NCBI GenBank assembly: GCA_902786745.1
Contig: CADADR010000003.1
Span: forward strand, 1-64,000
Origin: an uncultured Bacteroidia bacterium
GTDB taxonomy: Bacteria; Bacteroidota; Bacteroidia; Bacteroidales; F082
Length of the DNA stretch: 64,000 nucleotides
Reading direction: 5' to 3'
The position numbers and the translations under genes are program-made. Below are positions 7,749 to 16,978 of the stretch, piece by piece; within the stretch, counting starts at the first letter, position 1, and each line of letters begins with the position of its first letter. A model generated the notes under the pieces. The model did no database searches and was not told where the DNA came from. It saw nothing but the letters and a program-made list of their open reading frames with translations.

Positions 7749-9168
7749 CCAAAAACTCTGGTTTTCCGGATTCGTCTATATAACGTCGCTCGGGCATCCA
7801 AAGGTTAAACACGATGCCCACCTGGGCATTGAAAGCGCTTGTATTCAAAGGCTTGAATAACCCTATAAGATTATTGGTAGTCAGATAGATATTACAGGTC
7901 TCAATCATTGCGGAGACGCCGAGGCCGATGTTGTCATAGCTGTGGGGCATCATCGTGTAGGTGGCACACACGTTGAGGTTGTTCCAGAACGAACCGCAGT
8001 AGGCCAGTGTCAATGCTGGACGGAAGCCACTGCCCAAGAAGCGGCCTTGCACCTGCGCGCTGAAGCGGTTGCATGCATCGAGGTCGTAGTTACCGCGAAG
8101 CAAAAGGTTGGTATTCAAAGCGGTGGTGTATTTATCCATAGGTGAGAACCCCACTTGGAAATAGCGCTGCAAGGTATCCAAGAAGTGTTTACGATAATCG
8201 TCATCTGAGAAAATACGTTGTACCTCGTCGACATTCAAACCCTCGAAGAGGAAGTCGCCGTTGTCATAGAAGTGGCCCATGTCGTTCACTTGGCCTGACA
8301 TGGCAATGTTGTGCTTGCCCCAATGGATGAAACCCAGGTCGCGCACCGCGGCCACAGCGCTAAAGCGCTCATCGAAACGGTATTCGGCTGCCAAGTCGAC
8401 GCCAAAACCCGGGTTGCGGAACAACTCGCCCACGCTGAAGGGGCCGTCGGCCTTCAGATGGCCTGTCTCGTCCACATAGATGACATTGGGCAGGGCGGTT
8501 TTCATGGCGATGTTTTCCTTCAAGCGGAGCGCATAGGAATCGGGATCGGTGTAGAGTTGGGCATCAAAGGCATCGGTTTTCACATTGGCCACGCCGAAGA
8601 GGAGTTTGGCCTTACCGCCCAACGAGAGCTGCTCCGTGACATTCCACTGGTAGCCCACCGCCAGTTCCTGATATCCCATGGCATTGATGTCCATATTGAC
8701 CTTGGCAGGATTGTCGTTGCCAACGAAAGCCGAGTTGCCATAGGCTGCCAGATCGAACAGCCCTTCGTTAAAGGCAAAGTCACCCTGGGCCTTCACGCCA
8801 TAATTGATGGTGATCATGCCTTTTTTGAGGCGCTTGTACAAGGTGAACAGGTCGACATTCACATCAAAGCCGAGGTAATTGTCTTCCTTCAGGCTGTTTG
8901 CCAATCTGTGCAAATTGATCGTTGCAGGACGTCCTTGCGCGTCGAAGTCGAAGCAGTTGTCGAAACGCAACGTCGTGTTTTGCAAGTCGATGCCGATATC
9001 GCCAATGACGAGCGACATGACGCTCAAATAGGGCAAGTCGGTGGCTGGGTTGGCGTTCATCTGATAAGGATTGTATCGCATGAAGTCGACAGGCGACACT
9101 TGTTGAGCCTTGACAGCACCAAACGTCAACGCAGCAAACAAAGCTATAATTATTCTTCTCTTATTCAT
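7735..9168 (-). CDS. DUF5723-like outer-membrane beta-barrel protein
   Basis: 477 residues. A cleavable signal peptide (MNKRRIIIALFAALTFGAVKAQ) is followed by YNPYQMNANPATDLPYLS, the opening typical of DUF5723/PorV-like barrel families, then many alternating strands (for example LSLGGKAKLLFGVANVKT and ERFSAVAAVRDLGFIHW). It is predicted to sit in the outer membrane. The function of the family is not known. It follows the lipoprotein gene by 18 bases and overlaps the radical SAM gene. The ATG at 9168 is preferred because it begins the signal peptide. The barrel assignment is from pattern only. Confidence 0.7.
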   Translation of the reverse strand: MNKRRIIIALFAALTFGAVKAQQVSPVDFMRYNPYQMNANPATDLPYLSVMSLVIGDIGIDLQNTTLRFDNCFDFDAQGRPATINLHRLANSLKEDNYLGFDVNVDLFTLYKRLKKGMITINYGVKAQGDFAFNEGLFDLAAYGNSAFVGNDNPAKVNMDINAMGYQELAVGYQWNVTEQLSLGGKAKLLFGVANVKTDAFDAQLYTDPDSYALRLKENIAMKTALPNVIYVDETGHLKADGPFSVGELFRNPGFGVDLAAEYRFDERFSAVAAVRDLGFIHWGKHNIAMSGQVNDMGHFYDNGDFLFEGLNVDEVQRIFSDDDYRKHFLDTLQRYFQVGFSPMDKYTTALNTNLLLRGNYDLDACNRFSAQVQGRFLGSGFRPALTLAYCGSFWNNLNVCATYTMMPHSYDNIGLGVSAMIETCNIYLTTNNLIGLFKPLNTSAFNAQVGIVFNLWMPERRYIDESGKPEFLDDNG

Positions 9169-9186
9169 AATCATGACTGATAATCG

Positions 9187-10707
9187 CTAAAAATCCAAAT
9201 TTCCTTTGTATTTGACACGGCCTTTTACCGAAAGGTCGAGCTTTTGGTTGAAGTTCAAATGCAGGTTGTGGTTCTCTGTATCAAGTTCATACGACATGAT
9301 GATGCGGTTGGAATGCAACACGTTTTCAACACGGTCTTCATCGACAACGAGCGTCACCTCTGTCGTGGCAGGCTTGCCGTCAAATGAAGCCTTTATGACC
9401 TTGGACTCACCAAGCAAGGTGTCCGTGACCATACCTGTCTCAGAGTTAAACATATAGAAACTTGCATTTAAATTGAACGGCAGTAAAGAGTTGAATGTCA
9501 GTTCGAGCGTTAACTCCTTGATGAGTTCAGGTACCTCGAGATTGGCAACGTTCATATTGACCGTGTCGACATATTTGACATCGCCAACTCTGAAAGAGAA
9601 GGGAATCTCCACATCGGCACAAAGATCGATACGGTTGGTATCGACAACAGTCACCATGTCTGTGACGTTCTCGGGATTGAGGATGTAATCGCCAGAAGCC
9701 AGGATGTGCCCTCCATCAGCACTAATCCGGAAGTTGACGGCCTTATTGAGTGCCTCTACATATTGCATCGCTGGAGGCATTTCAATCGGCAAAGGCAATG
9801 GCTCAAGGACGGAAATAGGCGCATTGTCTTTGCTCCACAAAGTAAGCGTGTCGATAATGAAACGAGCTCCCATAGGGAAGGTGTTTCGTTCGGTGAGTTT
9901 CAGCCTGACATCTTCCAATCCGAGTTGACCATCAATCGACCCAGGAAACAGCGTAAAGACCGTATCGACGCGGTCGCGGCTCGAATAACGCTCCACATAA
10001 CCCTGTATCTCTCTGAAAGCCATATCATGTCCCTTGATACGCAAGTTCACATTCAACTCCGGCTCAACTGTCACTTGTGCGCCAATTGTCACTTCACAAT
10101 TGAAGGTCAACGTATTAGCCTCTTCAGCAAAATAGCGTAAACCCGACAGATCAATCACGAAGGTGTTGTCTTGAATCGGCGTGTCGAGCACGAAATCGTT
10201 CCCAGCGGCATCCTTGATGTTGGACGTGCGCAACACCACATGCTTCAAATTGCCAATATTTGACTCCATAGTAAACTCAAGGCGTCCAGACTTAATAAAA
10301 CCTTCCCTAACGAAAACATGCTCCGACTCGAATGTGATAGTACGCTCAAAGCTCAGCACCGTATCGAGATAGGGCGGCGGAGTGGTTGGAAAGGGATTTG
10401 GGTAGGCATAATGCTCTTCATAGTCCAAATCATTGAATTTCAATATTTCATAGCCTTCCAAAATGCTATCCATCTGCATCGCGTAGTGCAACGACAAGTC
10501 GCCGTCAGCAGTCCAATAAAGCAGGTCCAGCAAGCCGAAGCGTTCCATCAAATCCTTCACAGTAAACGAAGCCGAAGCCAGTGGCGCCAGCACCTCACCT
10601 TCGGCATTCACGCCATGCACATTGCTCACGTCATAATGTTCTTTCTTACAGGAGACGACGAACAGTGCAAAGACCAGTGTCGTCAATAATAATCTATAAG
10701 GTCTCAT
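9187..10707 (-). CDS. Large lipoprotein of unknown function
   Basis: 506 residues. The lipoprotein signal peptide has lipobox VVSC followed by KK. The rest is rich in beta strands and polar residues with no enzyme motif I recognise; it reads like repeated immunoglobulin-like or adhesin-type beta domains. The ATG at 10707 shares one base with the hutI stop codon (TGATG), so its translation is probably coupled to hutI. The DUF5723-like barrel gene follows at once, and the lipoprotein/barrel pair may form one outer-membrane unit. The frame continues one codon upstream to a GTG, which I do not use. Confidence 0.65.
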   Translation of the reverse strand: MRPYRLLLTTLVFALFVVSCKKEHYDVSNVHGVNAEGEVLAPLASASFTVKDLMERFGLLDLLYWTADGDLSLHYAMQMDSILEGYEILKFNDLDYEEHYAYPNPFPTTPPPYLDTVLSFERTITFESEHVFVREGFIKSGRLEFTMESNIGNLKHVVLRTSNIKDAAGNDFVLDTPIQDNTFVIDLSGLRYFAEEANTLTFNCEVTIGAQVTVEPELNVNLRIKGHDMAFREIQGYVERYSSRDRVDTVFTLFPGSIDGQLGLEDVRLKLTERNTFPMGARFIIDTLTLWSKDNAPISVLEPLPLPIEMPPAMQYVEALNKAVNFRISADGGHILASGDYILNPENVTDMVTVVDTNRIDLCADVEIPFSFRVGDVKYVDTVNMNVANLEVPELIKELTLELTFNSLLPFNLNASFYMFNSETGMVTDTLLGESKVIKASFDGKPATTEVTLVVDEDRVENVLHSNRIIMSYELDTENHNLHLNFNQKLDLSVKGRVKYKGNLDF

Positions 10708-11948
10708 CACACAAATTTACCGTTAAGAATCATTTTAGCCACTTTGTTGGCGCCATAGTAATAAGGCATGAACTCGAGTTGCGTCATTGGCTGGGTGACG
10801 ATGAGGTTGGCGAGTTTGCCCTTGGTGATGCTGCCCACCTCGTCGCTCACGCCCATGGCATAAGCCGTATTGAGTGTGGTGGCATTAAGCGCCTCTTCAG
10901 GGGTCAGGCGATAGCGGATGCAAGCCATCGAAAGGATGAGCTGCATATTGCCTGAGGGCGAGGTGCCGGGGTTGAAGTCGGAAGCCATGGCCACAGGCAG
11001 ACCCGCGTCAATCATCTTGCGCGCCGGCGAGAGCGGCAGGTTGAGGAAGAAGGCGCAGCCCGGTAGCACAGTCGGCATGGTCTCGGAGTCTTTCAAAGCC
11101 TCGATCTCAGCATCGCCCATCTGTTCAAGATGGTCGACGGAAATAGCGCCATATTTCACACCCACCTGCACGCCGCCCGAGACGGCCATCTCGTTGGCGT
11201 GGATCTTCGGCCTCATGCCATATTTGATGCCCGCCATAAGGATACGCTCGGTGTCCTCAACAGTAAAGAAGCCTTGGTCGCAGAACACGTCAATGAAGTC
11301 TGCGAGGTCCTCGGCGGCCACGAGCGGGATCATCTCGTTGATGACCAAGTCGACATAGTCTTCTTGATGGCCACGATATTCCATCGGGATGCCATGTGCG
11401 CCAAGGAAATTCGACTTGATGGTCAGAGGCGAGTTCTCCTTCAAGCGTCGGATGACGCGGAGAAGCTTCAGCTCACTCTCGGTGGTGAGGCCATAGCCAC
11501 TCTTTATCTCGATGGCGCCCGTGCCCATGCGCATCACCTCATCGAGGCGTTGCTGGGCCATGTCGTAGAGTTCGTCCTCCGAAGCCGCCGCTGTCGCCTT
11601 GGTCGAGTTGAGGATGCCTCCTCCCCTCTTGGCGATCTCCTCATAGCTGAGGCCACGGATCTTGTCGACGAACTCCAGCTCGCGCGAGTTGGCGTAGACG
11701 AGGTGCGTGTGCGAGTCGCAGAAGGCGGGCATCACCACGCTGCCTTTCACGTCGTAGACACGATGGCTCTCAGCGAGATATTTGCGGCACACCTCCGAGT
11801 CCATTGGACCATAGTCGGCGATTTTCTTGCCTTTGATGTAGAGAAAAGCGTTCTTGATTCTACCCGTTTCGGCCATTTCCTTGCCGCGTTTCAGCAGTCG
11901 GCCTTGTTCTTCGACACCGACGAGCTCCTTGATATTGACGATTAGCAT
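10707..11948 (-). CDS. hutI: Imidazolonepropionase HutI
   Basis: Third enzyme of histidine degradation; hydrolyses 4-imidazolone-5-propionate to formiminoglutamate, the substrate of FtcD. The 413-residue amidohydrolase shows the metal-binding HTH in PAFCDSHTHLVYANSRELEF, KSGYGLTTE, HANEM, SVDHLEQM and SDFNPGTSPS, in family order. The start MLIVNIKELVGV is chosen because a longer open extension upstream is not family-like and covers the promoter region. A -7 box TAATTTTG (complement of 11969-11976) lies 20 bases upstream. It is the first gene of a leftward run whose next members are envelope genes, not other hut genes. Confidence 0.94.
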   Translation of the reverse strand: MLIVNIKELVGVEEQGRLLKRGKEMAETGRIKNAFLYIKGKKIADYGPMDSEVCRKYLAESHRVYDVKGSVVMPAFCDSHTHLVYANSRELEFVDKIRGLSYEEIAKRGGGILNSTKATAAASEDELYDMAQQRLDEVMRMGTGAIEIKSGYGLTTESELKLLRVIRRLKENSPLTIKSNFLGAHGIPMEYRGHQEDYVDLVINEMIPLVAAEDLADFIDVFCDQGFFTVEDTERILMAGIKYGMRPKIHANEMAVSGGVQVGVKYGAISVDHLEQMGDAEIEALKDSETMPTVLPGCAFFLNLPLSPARKMIDAGLPVAMASDFNPGTSPSGNMQLILSMACIRYRLTPEEALNATTLNTAYAMGVSDEVGSITKGKLANLIVTQPMTQLEFMPYYYGANKVAKMILNGKFV

Positions 11949-12036
11949 AATTTTGGAATATTTTGCTGCAAAATTAAGGAAAAAACCACCATTAGCACGA
12001 TTTTTGTTACTTTTGTCCCCCGAAAAATAGACGACA

Positions 12037-12474
12037 ATGAAAAAAAGCATCTTATTTGCCATGTTGTTCATGGTGGCTGGTCTCACCGCAAACGCACAAG
12101 AAGAGAAAAAAGAATCGAAAGTCCAGCATTTGACCTATAAGGAGTTCCTGAAAAAGGTTTGGGATTTCGAGAAAGACCCCACCACCTTTGTATATAAAGG
12201 CAAGTTGCCTGCCATCGTTGACTTTTACGCCGACTGGTGCGGTCCGTGCCGCCGTGTGGCACCTATCATGGAGAAACTGGCCGAAGAGTATGACGGCAAG
12301 CTGTTGATCTATAAAGTCAACACGCAGTATGAAACCGAATTGGCGAAAGCCTTCCAGATACGCAGCATCCCAACAGTGCTTTTCATCCCCGTGGAGGGAC
12401 AGCCGATGATGCAAGTCGGAGCCATGCCTGAAGAGGGTTACAGGAAAGTCGTTGTTGAACAACTGCTCAAATGA
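12037..12474 (+). CDS. Periplasmic thioredoxin-like protein
   Basis: 145 residues. A signal peptide (MKKSILFAMLFMVAGLTANAQ) is followed by a short linker and a complete thioredoxin fold with the active site DFYADWCGPCRRVAP near residue 70 and the cis-proline segment SIPTVLF. It is a secreted dithiol-disulfide protein that would act on cysteines in the periplasm. A -7 box TACTTTTG (12008-12015) lies upstream, back to back with the hutI promoter. Its stop overlaps the start of the WbqC-like gene (ATGA), so the two are cotranscribed. Confidence 0.9.
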   Translation: MKKSILFAMLFMVAGLTANAQEEKKESKVQHLTYKEFLKKVWDFEKDPTTFVYKGKLPAIVDFYADWCGPCRRVAPIMEKLAEEYDGKLLIYKVNTQYETELAKAFQIRSIPTVLFIPVEGQPMMQVGAMPEEGYRKVVVEQLLK

Positions 12475-13073
12475 CGCTTTTCAACACGGCATATTTTCCC
12501 AGCATCAGCTACATGGCGCGTTTTCTGAAAGAAGACGCGCCTGTCGTTGAGATATGGGAGACCTATCACAAGCAGACTTACCGCAACCGCTGCCGCGTGA
12601 TGACAGCCAACGGTGTGGAGAGCCTTAGTGTGCCCGTGATTAAGGTCAATGGCAACCACACCATGACCAAAGACATGGCCATCAGTCCCATCGAGCCTTG
12701 GCAACACATCCATAGCCGCTGCCTGGAGTCGGCCTATAAGGCGGCGCCATACTTCGACCATTATTATGACTATTTGAGGCCTATCTTCGAAGGCCATTTC
12801 GAGCGCCTCATCGACTTGAACGATGCGGCCTTGCAGGCGGTTCTGAAGATGCTGAAGGTCAAGAAGGAAATCGTGCATACTACGGACTATGTGCGCGAGG
12901 CGGAGAACGACTTGCGCGAGGCTTTCAGCCCGAAAAAGACCACAGAAGACACCTCATTCCCAGAGTATTACCAGGTTTTCGGCACCAAGTTTCCTTTTGT
13001 GCCCGATTTGAGCGTGTTGGATTTGATATTCAACGAGGGACCGGAGGCAGTGGAGTATTTGAGGATGTTATAG
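12471..13073 (+). CDS. WbqC-like family protein
   Basis: 200 residues matching the WbqC pattern: the N-terminal FPSISYMARFLKED segment, a central KTYRNRC-like region (YHKQTYRNRCRVMTANG) and a conserved HxxxLESAYK..PYFDHY block. WbqC proteins are linked to polysaccharide or amino-sugar biosynthesis clusters, but their reaction is not firmly known. The ATG overlaps the thioredoxin stop codon by four bases. No polysaccharide genes are next to it here. Confidence 0.85.
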   Translation: MTLFNTAYFPSISYMARFLKEDAPVVEIWETYHKQTYRNRCRVMTANGVESLSVPVIKVNGNHTMTKDMAISPIEPWQHIHSRCLESAYKAAPYFDHYYDYLRPIFEGHFERLIDLNDAALQAVLKMLKVKKEIVHTTDYVREAENDLREAFSPKKTTEDTSFPEYYQVFGTKFPFVPDLSVLDLIFNEGPEAVEYLRML

Positions 13074-13075
13074 TT

Positions 13076-13202
13076 AGATTCCCTGCGGGAATGGCATGCT
13101 TGTGCGTGTTACTGCGGCGGCAAGGACCATTTACCGGTTTGTAACATTTATAGCCGCCGCATTGAAATTATACGTATGTACTCCATTCCCGAAGGGAATC
13201 TC
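13076..13202. repeat. Three-hairpin dispersed repeat, copy 2
   Basis: The outer arms are 13076-13095 (AGATTCCCTGCGGGAATGG) and 13180-13202 (ACTCCATTCCCGAAGGGAAT and onward). The inner arms are GCGGCGGC (13114-13121) and GCCGCCGC (13153-13160). It fills the whole gap between the convergent WbqC-like and 7TM-HD genes and stops two bases short of the latter's stop codon. It could serve both as a bidirectional terminator. Confidence 0.85.
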
Positions 13203-13203
13203 A

Positions 13204-15264
13204 TCATTTCTCGGGATAGGCTATCCTCACATGATAAATACTCATCAACTTCTTTTTCAGCACTTTACGACAGGTCTCGATGTCGTGCATGGTGAGGTCG
13301 GTGTTGAGGAACTGCCCCGCCTCCATCTGCTTGTCGATGATGCCATCCACCAAGTCGCTGATTTTCTTTTCGTCGGGGTCTTTCAGGCTATGCGAGGCGG
13401 CCTCGATGCTGTCGGCCATCATCAAGACGGCGGTCTCGCGTGAGAAGGGCTCAGGACCATGATAGGTGAACGGCGTCGGGTCGATTTCCTCGTCGGGATG
13501 CGCCTTCTGCTCGTTGATGTAGAAATACTCAGTGCGGCGCGTGCCGTGGTGGGTGCGGATGAAGTCGATGATGCGTTCCGGCACATGCGCCTTGTGCGCC
13601 ATTTCGATGCCATCGGTCACATGCGAGATGATGATTTCAGCACTTTCAATATTAGAAAGGTCGTTGTGCGGGCTGTAGGCACCGTGTTGGTTTTCGGTGA
13701 AATACATTGGGTTTTTTACCTTACCTATATCGTGGTACAAGGCACCCGTACGGGCCAACAGCGTGTCACCGCCAATTTCATACAGCACCTCTTCGCAGAG
13801 GTTGGCGACCTGTATGGAGTGTTGGAACGTACCTGGTGCGGTCGCTGCCAACTCACGCAACAAGGGCGTATTGGTGTTGCTCAGCTCCATCAAAGACAGC
13901 GAGGTGGTGACGCCGAAGATACGCTCGAAGAGCAGGATGAGCGGTTGGGCCAGCATGGTGAACAAGCCATTGAGGAACAGCATCAAGATCACCGACCAGT
14001 CGACCTCTGAGGTGGTGAGGAAGGTGAAGGCCAGGTAAACCAAGAGATAGCCAAAGAACACCAAGAACGCGGCTTGGATGAAGCGGTGGTGCGTGCGGGT
14101 GCTCGACATGCCGAACACCGTGACCACCGTGGCCACCAGCTGCATAAACATAAACTGGAAAGGATTGGGCACCACCAAGGAAATCAGCATCACGGCGAAG
14201 ACCTGTGTGGAGAATGCCAGCCTCAAGTTGAAGAACGAGCCCACCATGATGGCGAGCAAGCATACCGGCATCAAGAAGATGAGACTGGGGGCAAAGCGTA
14301 CGAGGACATAGCAAGGCAACACGATGATGAGCACCAAGGTTAGCAAGAGCACGATGTTCTTCAACTCGGAGAAGACTTTCTTATGAAGTTTGCTGCCATA
14401 GAGGCCCATCAGCGAAAAGATCAACGTCACCAGGAAGATTTGGCTCAAGAGGACGCGGAGCGACTCGTCGCGTGACATGGAACGTGTGGCGTATTCGCGT
14501 TGCAACGAGTTCAACACATCGTAGGTGTGCGCGTTGATAATCTCGCCTTCAGAGATGATCAACTCATCCTTCTGCACCATGCCATAAGTCAACGAAACGG
14601 CAGCCGCCGCCTTTTCCATTTCCTGCTGGGTAAGGCTAGAGTTATAAAACACATTCTGACGTAAGGCACCGTTGAGAAGCTCGGAAAGCAATTTCATGTT
14701 GTAGCTACCTCCGGCATCATTCAAAATGGAAGCTACCGCCTCAGTGGCTTCGTTCATGGCATAGAAGTCGCCGTAACGCACAGTACGCATCACCTTGTCG
14801 CGAATGACCGTGACCACAGAGCTGGGGTCGAGCGAACTGGTGGCATTGTCGTAGGCCACAATACCCTGGTCTTCGATGGAATCGTAAACCTTGAGTAGAC
14901 AATCAAGGTTGGCAGCCTTGTCGAGTGTGGAATGCTCGTCCCATTGCGCGTCAAAAGCAATGACCAAAGCCTTGCGCGCGGTGTTCATCTCGGTGTCGTT
15001 GAAGACAAACACAGGATGCACCTGCTTCTCGGCGGCATCTGTCTCAGCGCTATATGACTCATAGTCCTTATAGATGGGAAAGTCAAACGGGGCATAGAGC
15101 GTCTCATGCTGCCAGGGCTTCGAAAGCTGGAACTCGTATTTGAACTTGCCCGTACGTGGCATCAACAGACATACCAAAACAATGGCGACCACAAAGGCCA
15201 ACACTTTGGCAATACCATAATAACTGTGTCTTATTCTATTGATTAAACCTTTTATCCAATTCAT
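13204..15264 (-). CDS. 7TM-HD membrane phosphodiesterase (PgpH-like)
   Basis: 686 residues. An N-terminal membrane segment (about 20-36) precedes a large extracytoplasmic 7TMR-HDED-type domain (about 40-270). Seven or so hydrophobic segments follow (about 275-450), then a cytoplasmic HD domain with FQHSIQVANLCEEV, YHDIGKVKNP and the paired histidines of ISHVTDGIEMAHKAHV and FIRTHHGT. This architecture is that of PgpH, a cyclic-di-AMP phosphodiesterase of Gram-positive bacteria that also occurs in Bacteroidetes, so c-di-AMP hydrolysis is the best guess. The ATG at 15264 is used; the frame upstream reaches only a TTG. It is divergent from the C40 peptidase gene and converges on WbqC across repeat copy 2. 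Confidence 0.88.
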   Translation of the reverse strand: MNWIKGLINRIRHSYYGIAKVLAFVVAIVLVCLLMPRTGKFKYEFQLSKPWQHETLYAPFDFPIYKDYESYSAETDAAEKQVHPVFVFNDTEMNTARKALVIAFDAQWDEHSTLDKAANLDCLLKVYDSIEDQGIVAYDNATSSLDPSSVVTVIRDKVMRTVRYGDFYAMNEATEAVASILNDAGGSYNMKLLSELLNGALRQNVFYNSSLTQQEMEKAAAAVSLTYGMVQKDELIISEGEIINAHTYDVLNSLQREYATRSMSRDESLRVLLSQIFLVTLIFSLMGLYGSKLHKKVFSELKNIVLLLTLVLIIVLPCYVLVRFAPSLIFLMPVCLLAIMVGSFFNLRLAFSTQVFAVMLISLVVPNPFQFMFMQLVATVVTVFGMSSTRTHHRFIQAAFLVFFGYLLVYLAFTFLTTSEVDWSVILMLFLNGLFTMLAQPLILLFERIFGVTTSLSLMELSNTNTPLLRELAATAPGTFQHSIQVANLCEEVLYEIGGDTLLARTGALYHDIGKVKNPMYFTENQHGAYSPHNDLSNIESAEIIISHVTDGIEMAHKAHVPERIIDFIRTHHGTRRTEYFYINEQKAHPDEEIDPTPFTYHGPEPFSRETAVLMMADSIEAASHSLKDPDEKKISDLVDGIIDKQMEAGQFLNTDLTMHDIETCRKVLKKKLMSIYHVRIAYPEK

Positions 15265-15408
15265 AATCAATGATTTAATGATTATTCTTGCATATAATTG
15301 CGAGTGCTAAATTATTAAAAAACTACGATTGTTCAAAAAAAAGAGCACAAAAAAGGCCTTCCGCATTGAATTGTTACCTAATTTAGCGCTCTGAAAACAG
15401 CGATATTT

Positions 15409-16128
15409 ATGACCTACGGCATCTGCAAACTTTCCGCCATCGCATTGAGGAAGGAACCTCGACACAGTTCCGAGATGGTGAGTCAACTGCTATACAATGA
15501 AATATACATGGTTTTGGACAGCCTACAGGAATGGGTGCTGGTCCAAACCGGATTCTTCCGTTATCAAGGCTGGATTCAGGCGAAACAATTCGAGGAAATC
15601 AGCGAAGAAGAATTTGAGACATTGAAAAACAAGAAACTCTATCTCACCTGCAAACCCATCGTTGAATACCATGGACAGTATTTGAGCTTGGGCACACCGC
15701 TCTATGAGCCACATCCCGACGCCATCGAGATGCCCTCCGAGTTCCATCCTGAGATGATGTTAGACTATGCCAAGATGCTGCTCGACGTGCCTTACCTCTG
15801 GGGAGGTCGCACCGCTTTTGGCATCGACTGCTCTGGTTTGGTTCAGGTCTGTGCCCGCCTTGCAGGAATGGCTCTGCCTCGCGATGCTTCTCAGCAAATC
15901 CAAGAAGGCGAATTGGTGTATTTCCTACAGGAGACACAACCCGGCGACCTTGCTTTCTTTGGAGAGGAAGACGGCCACATTACCCATGTGGGCATCATCA
16001 TGGGCAACGAGCAGATCATCCACTGTTCGGGGAAGGTCCGCATCGACTATTTGGACCAGACGGGTATCTTCAACAAGGAGAAGAACGAGCACACGCATCA
16101 TTTGCAAGTCATCAAGCGGATGAAATGA
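15409..16128 (+). CDS. C40 (NlpC/P60) peptidase with N-terminal SH3-like domain
   Basis: 239 residues with no signal peptide. The N-terminal half (about 1-65) looks like a bacterial SH3 domain (LRKEPRHSSEMVSQLL, WVLVQTGFFRYQGWI). A catalytic C40 domain follows, with the nucleophile in FGIDCSGLVQ (near residue 142), GDLAFF, and the histidine in THVGIIM. The layout is like YkfC-type gamma-D-glutamyl-diamino acid endopeptidases, which recycle muropeptides in the cytoplasm, and the absence of an export signal fits that role. Confidence 0.88.
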   Translation: MTYGICKLSAIALRKEPRHSSEMVSQLLYNEIYMVLDSLQEWVLVQTGFFRYQGWIQAKQFEEISEEEFETLKNKKLYLTCKPIVEYHGQYLSLGTPLYEPHPDAIEMPSEFHPEMMLDYAKMLLDVPYLWGGRTAFGIDCSGLVQVCARLAGMALPRDASQQIQEGELVYFLQETQPGDLAFFGEEDGHITHVGIIMGNEQIIHCSGKVRIDYLDQTGIFNKEKNEHTHHLQVIKRMK

Positions 16129-16130
16129 TT

Positions 16131-16192
16131 GCGAAAAAAAATTCGCATCGTATTTTTTTTGCAATGAAATATCCTATTATTGCACCGCGTTT
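16131..16192 (+). promoter_or_regulatory. Promoter module A, shared with 17151-17210
   Basis: It contains an A/T-tract inverted repeat (GCGAAAAAAAATTCGC at 16131-16146, then a T run at 16151-16160). The block GCAATGAAAT....CTATTATTGCACCGCGTTT (16161-16192) follows. The same order and spacing recurs before the lipoprotein gene at 17236. The -7 box here (TATTATTG, 16175-16182) departs from consensus by one base. Confidence 0.6.
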
Positions 16193-16229
16193 ATCAAACA
16201 GAAACTTCACAATAAAAAAACATAACAAA

Positions 16230-16973
16230 ATGAAACAACTATCATTATTTGCGATGGCGCTGCTGCTTGCGGCCAGCATCGCATCATGCAAGAAAGACAC
16301 AACAAACGGCAAAGTCGTTTTTGGCAACACCCATGGAATGTCCGTTACATCATACGACAGCACTTTCCACCCCGAACAATATGGCCATTTTTCCTGGGGC
16401 AACACCATTGACCTCAATGGCGATGGAGAAAACGACGTTCAATTCCGATCAGAGGATATAGGTTCCGCTGGACTTGGGCATGATGTTGTCACGACGCTCA
16501 ATTGTCTGAATGAGAACATCGCATTATTGGGCGACATCATCAACCAAGAAAACTACCTTCATATCGATTCCACTTCCCATACGGAAGACAGCATTTGGTG
16601 GGTAATAGGAGTATATTACACCTATACTTGTGAACGGATTGCCGAAACAGATTCTGTAGTGAGCATGACAGAAAAACTATCGCTTTATGCCAATAATGCC
16701 AATGATAGCTTCGACAGCAACGACACCTTCATGAGCACCGATGTCATCCTTAAAAACCGTTCCTATTCTTATCCTGCGGGTACCGAAAACGGTGATCATG
16801 TGCTCTACCATTATGAAATGAACTACAAAAACGACTGCGACTACTTCCCAATGGACGAAGTGAAATACATCGGTTTTAAGCTCACCGAAAACAACCAAAG
16901 CCGTCTTGGATGGATGAAAATCATCCTCCACAATGACTATGTTGAACTTTTGGAAACCGCTATTCAGAAATAA
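16230..16973 (+). CDS. Lipoprotein of unknown function
   Basis: 247 residues starting with MKQLSLFAMALLLAASIASC, a lipoprotein signal with lipobox SIASC, then KKD. The mature part contains an EF-hand-like acidic loop IDLNGDGENDVQF near residue 70, as found in FG-GAP or calcium-stabilised beta proteins. It is rich in acidic residues and tyrosines. There is no enzyme motif. The methionine at 16230 is the correct start because it begins the signal peptide; frame upstream of it is promoter sequence. Repeat copy 3 follows its stop codon. Confidence 0.75.
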   Translation: MKQLSLFAMALLLAASIASCKKDTTNGKVVFGNTHGMSVTSYDSTFHPEQYGHFSWGNTIDLNGDGENDVQFRSEDIGSAGLGHDVVTTLNCLNENIALLGDIINQENYLHIDSTSHTEDSIWWVIGVYYTYTCERIAETDSVVSMTEKLSLYANNANDSFDSNDTFMSTDVILKNRSYSYPAGTENGDHVLYHYEMNYKNDCDYFPMDEVKYIGFKLTENNQSRLGWMKIILHNDYVELLETAIQK

Positions 16974-16978
16974 TGGTT

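Noticed and set aside
11130-11945. 271-codon open frame opposite hutI
   Set aside because: Composition typical of the complement of a real gene; hutI motifs on the other strand are complete.
11949-12086. 46-codon extension of hutI
   Set aside because: It covers the divergent promoter region and the start of the thioredoxin gene and is not like the family.
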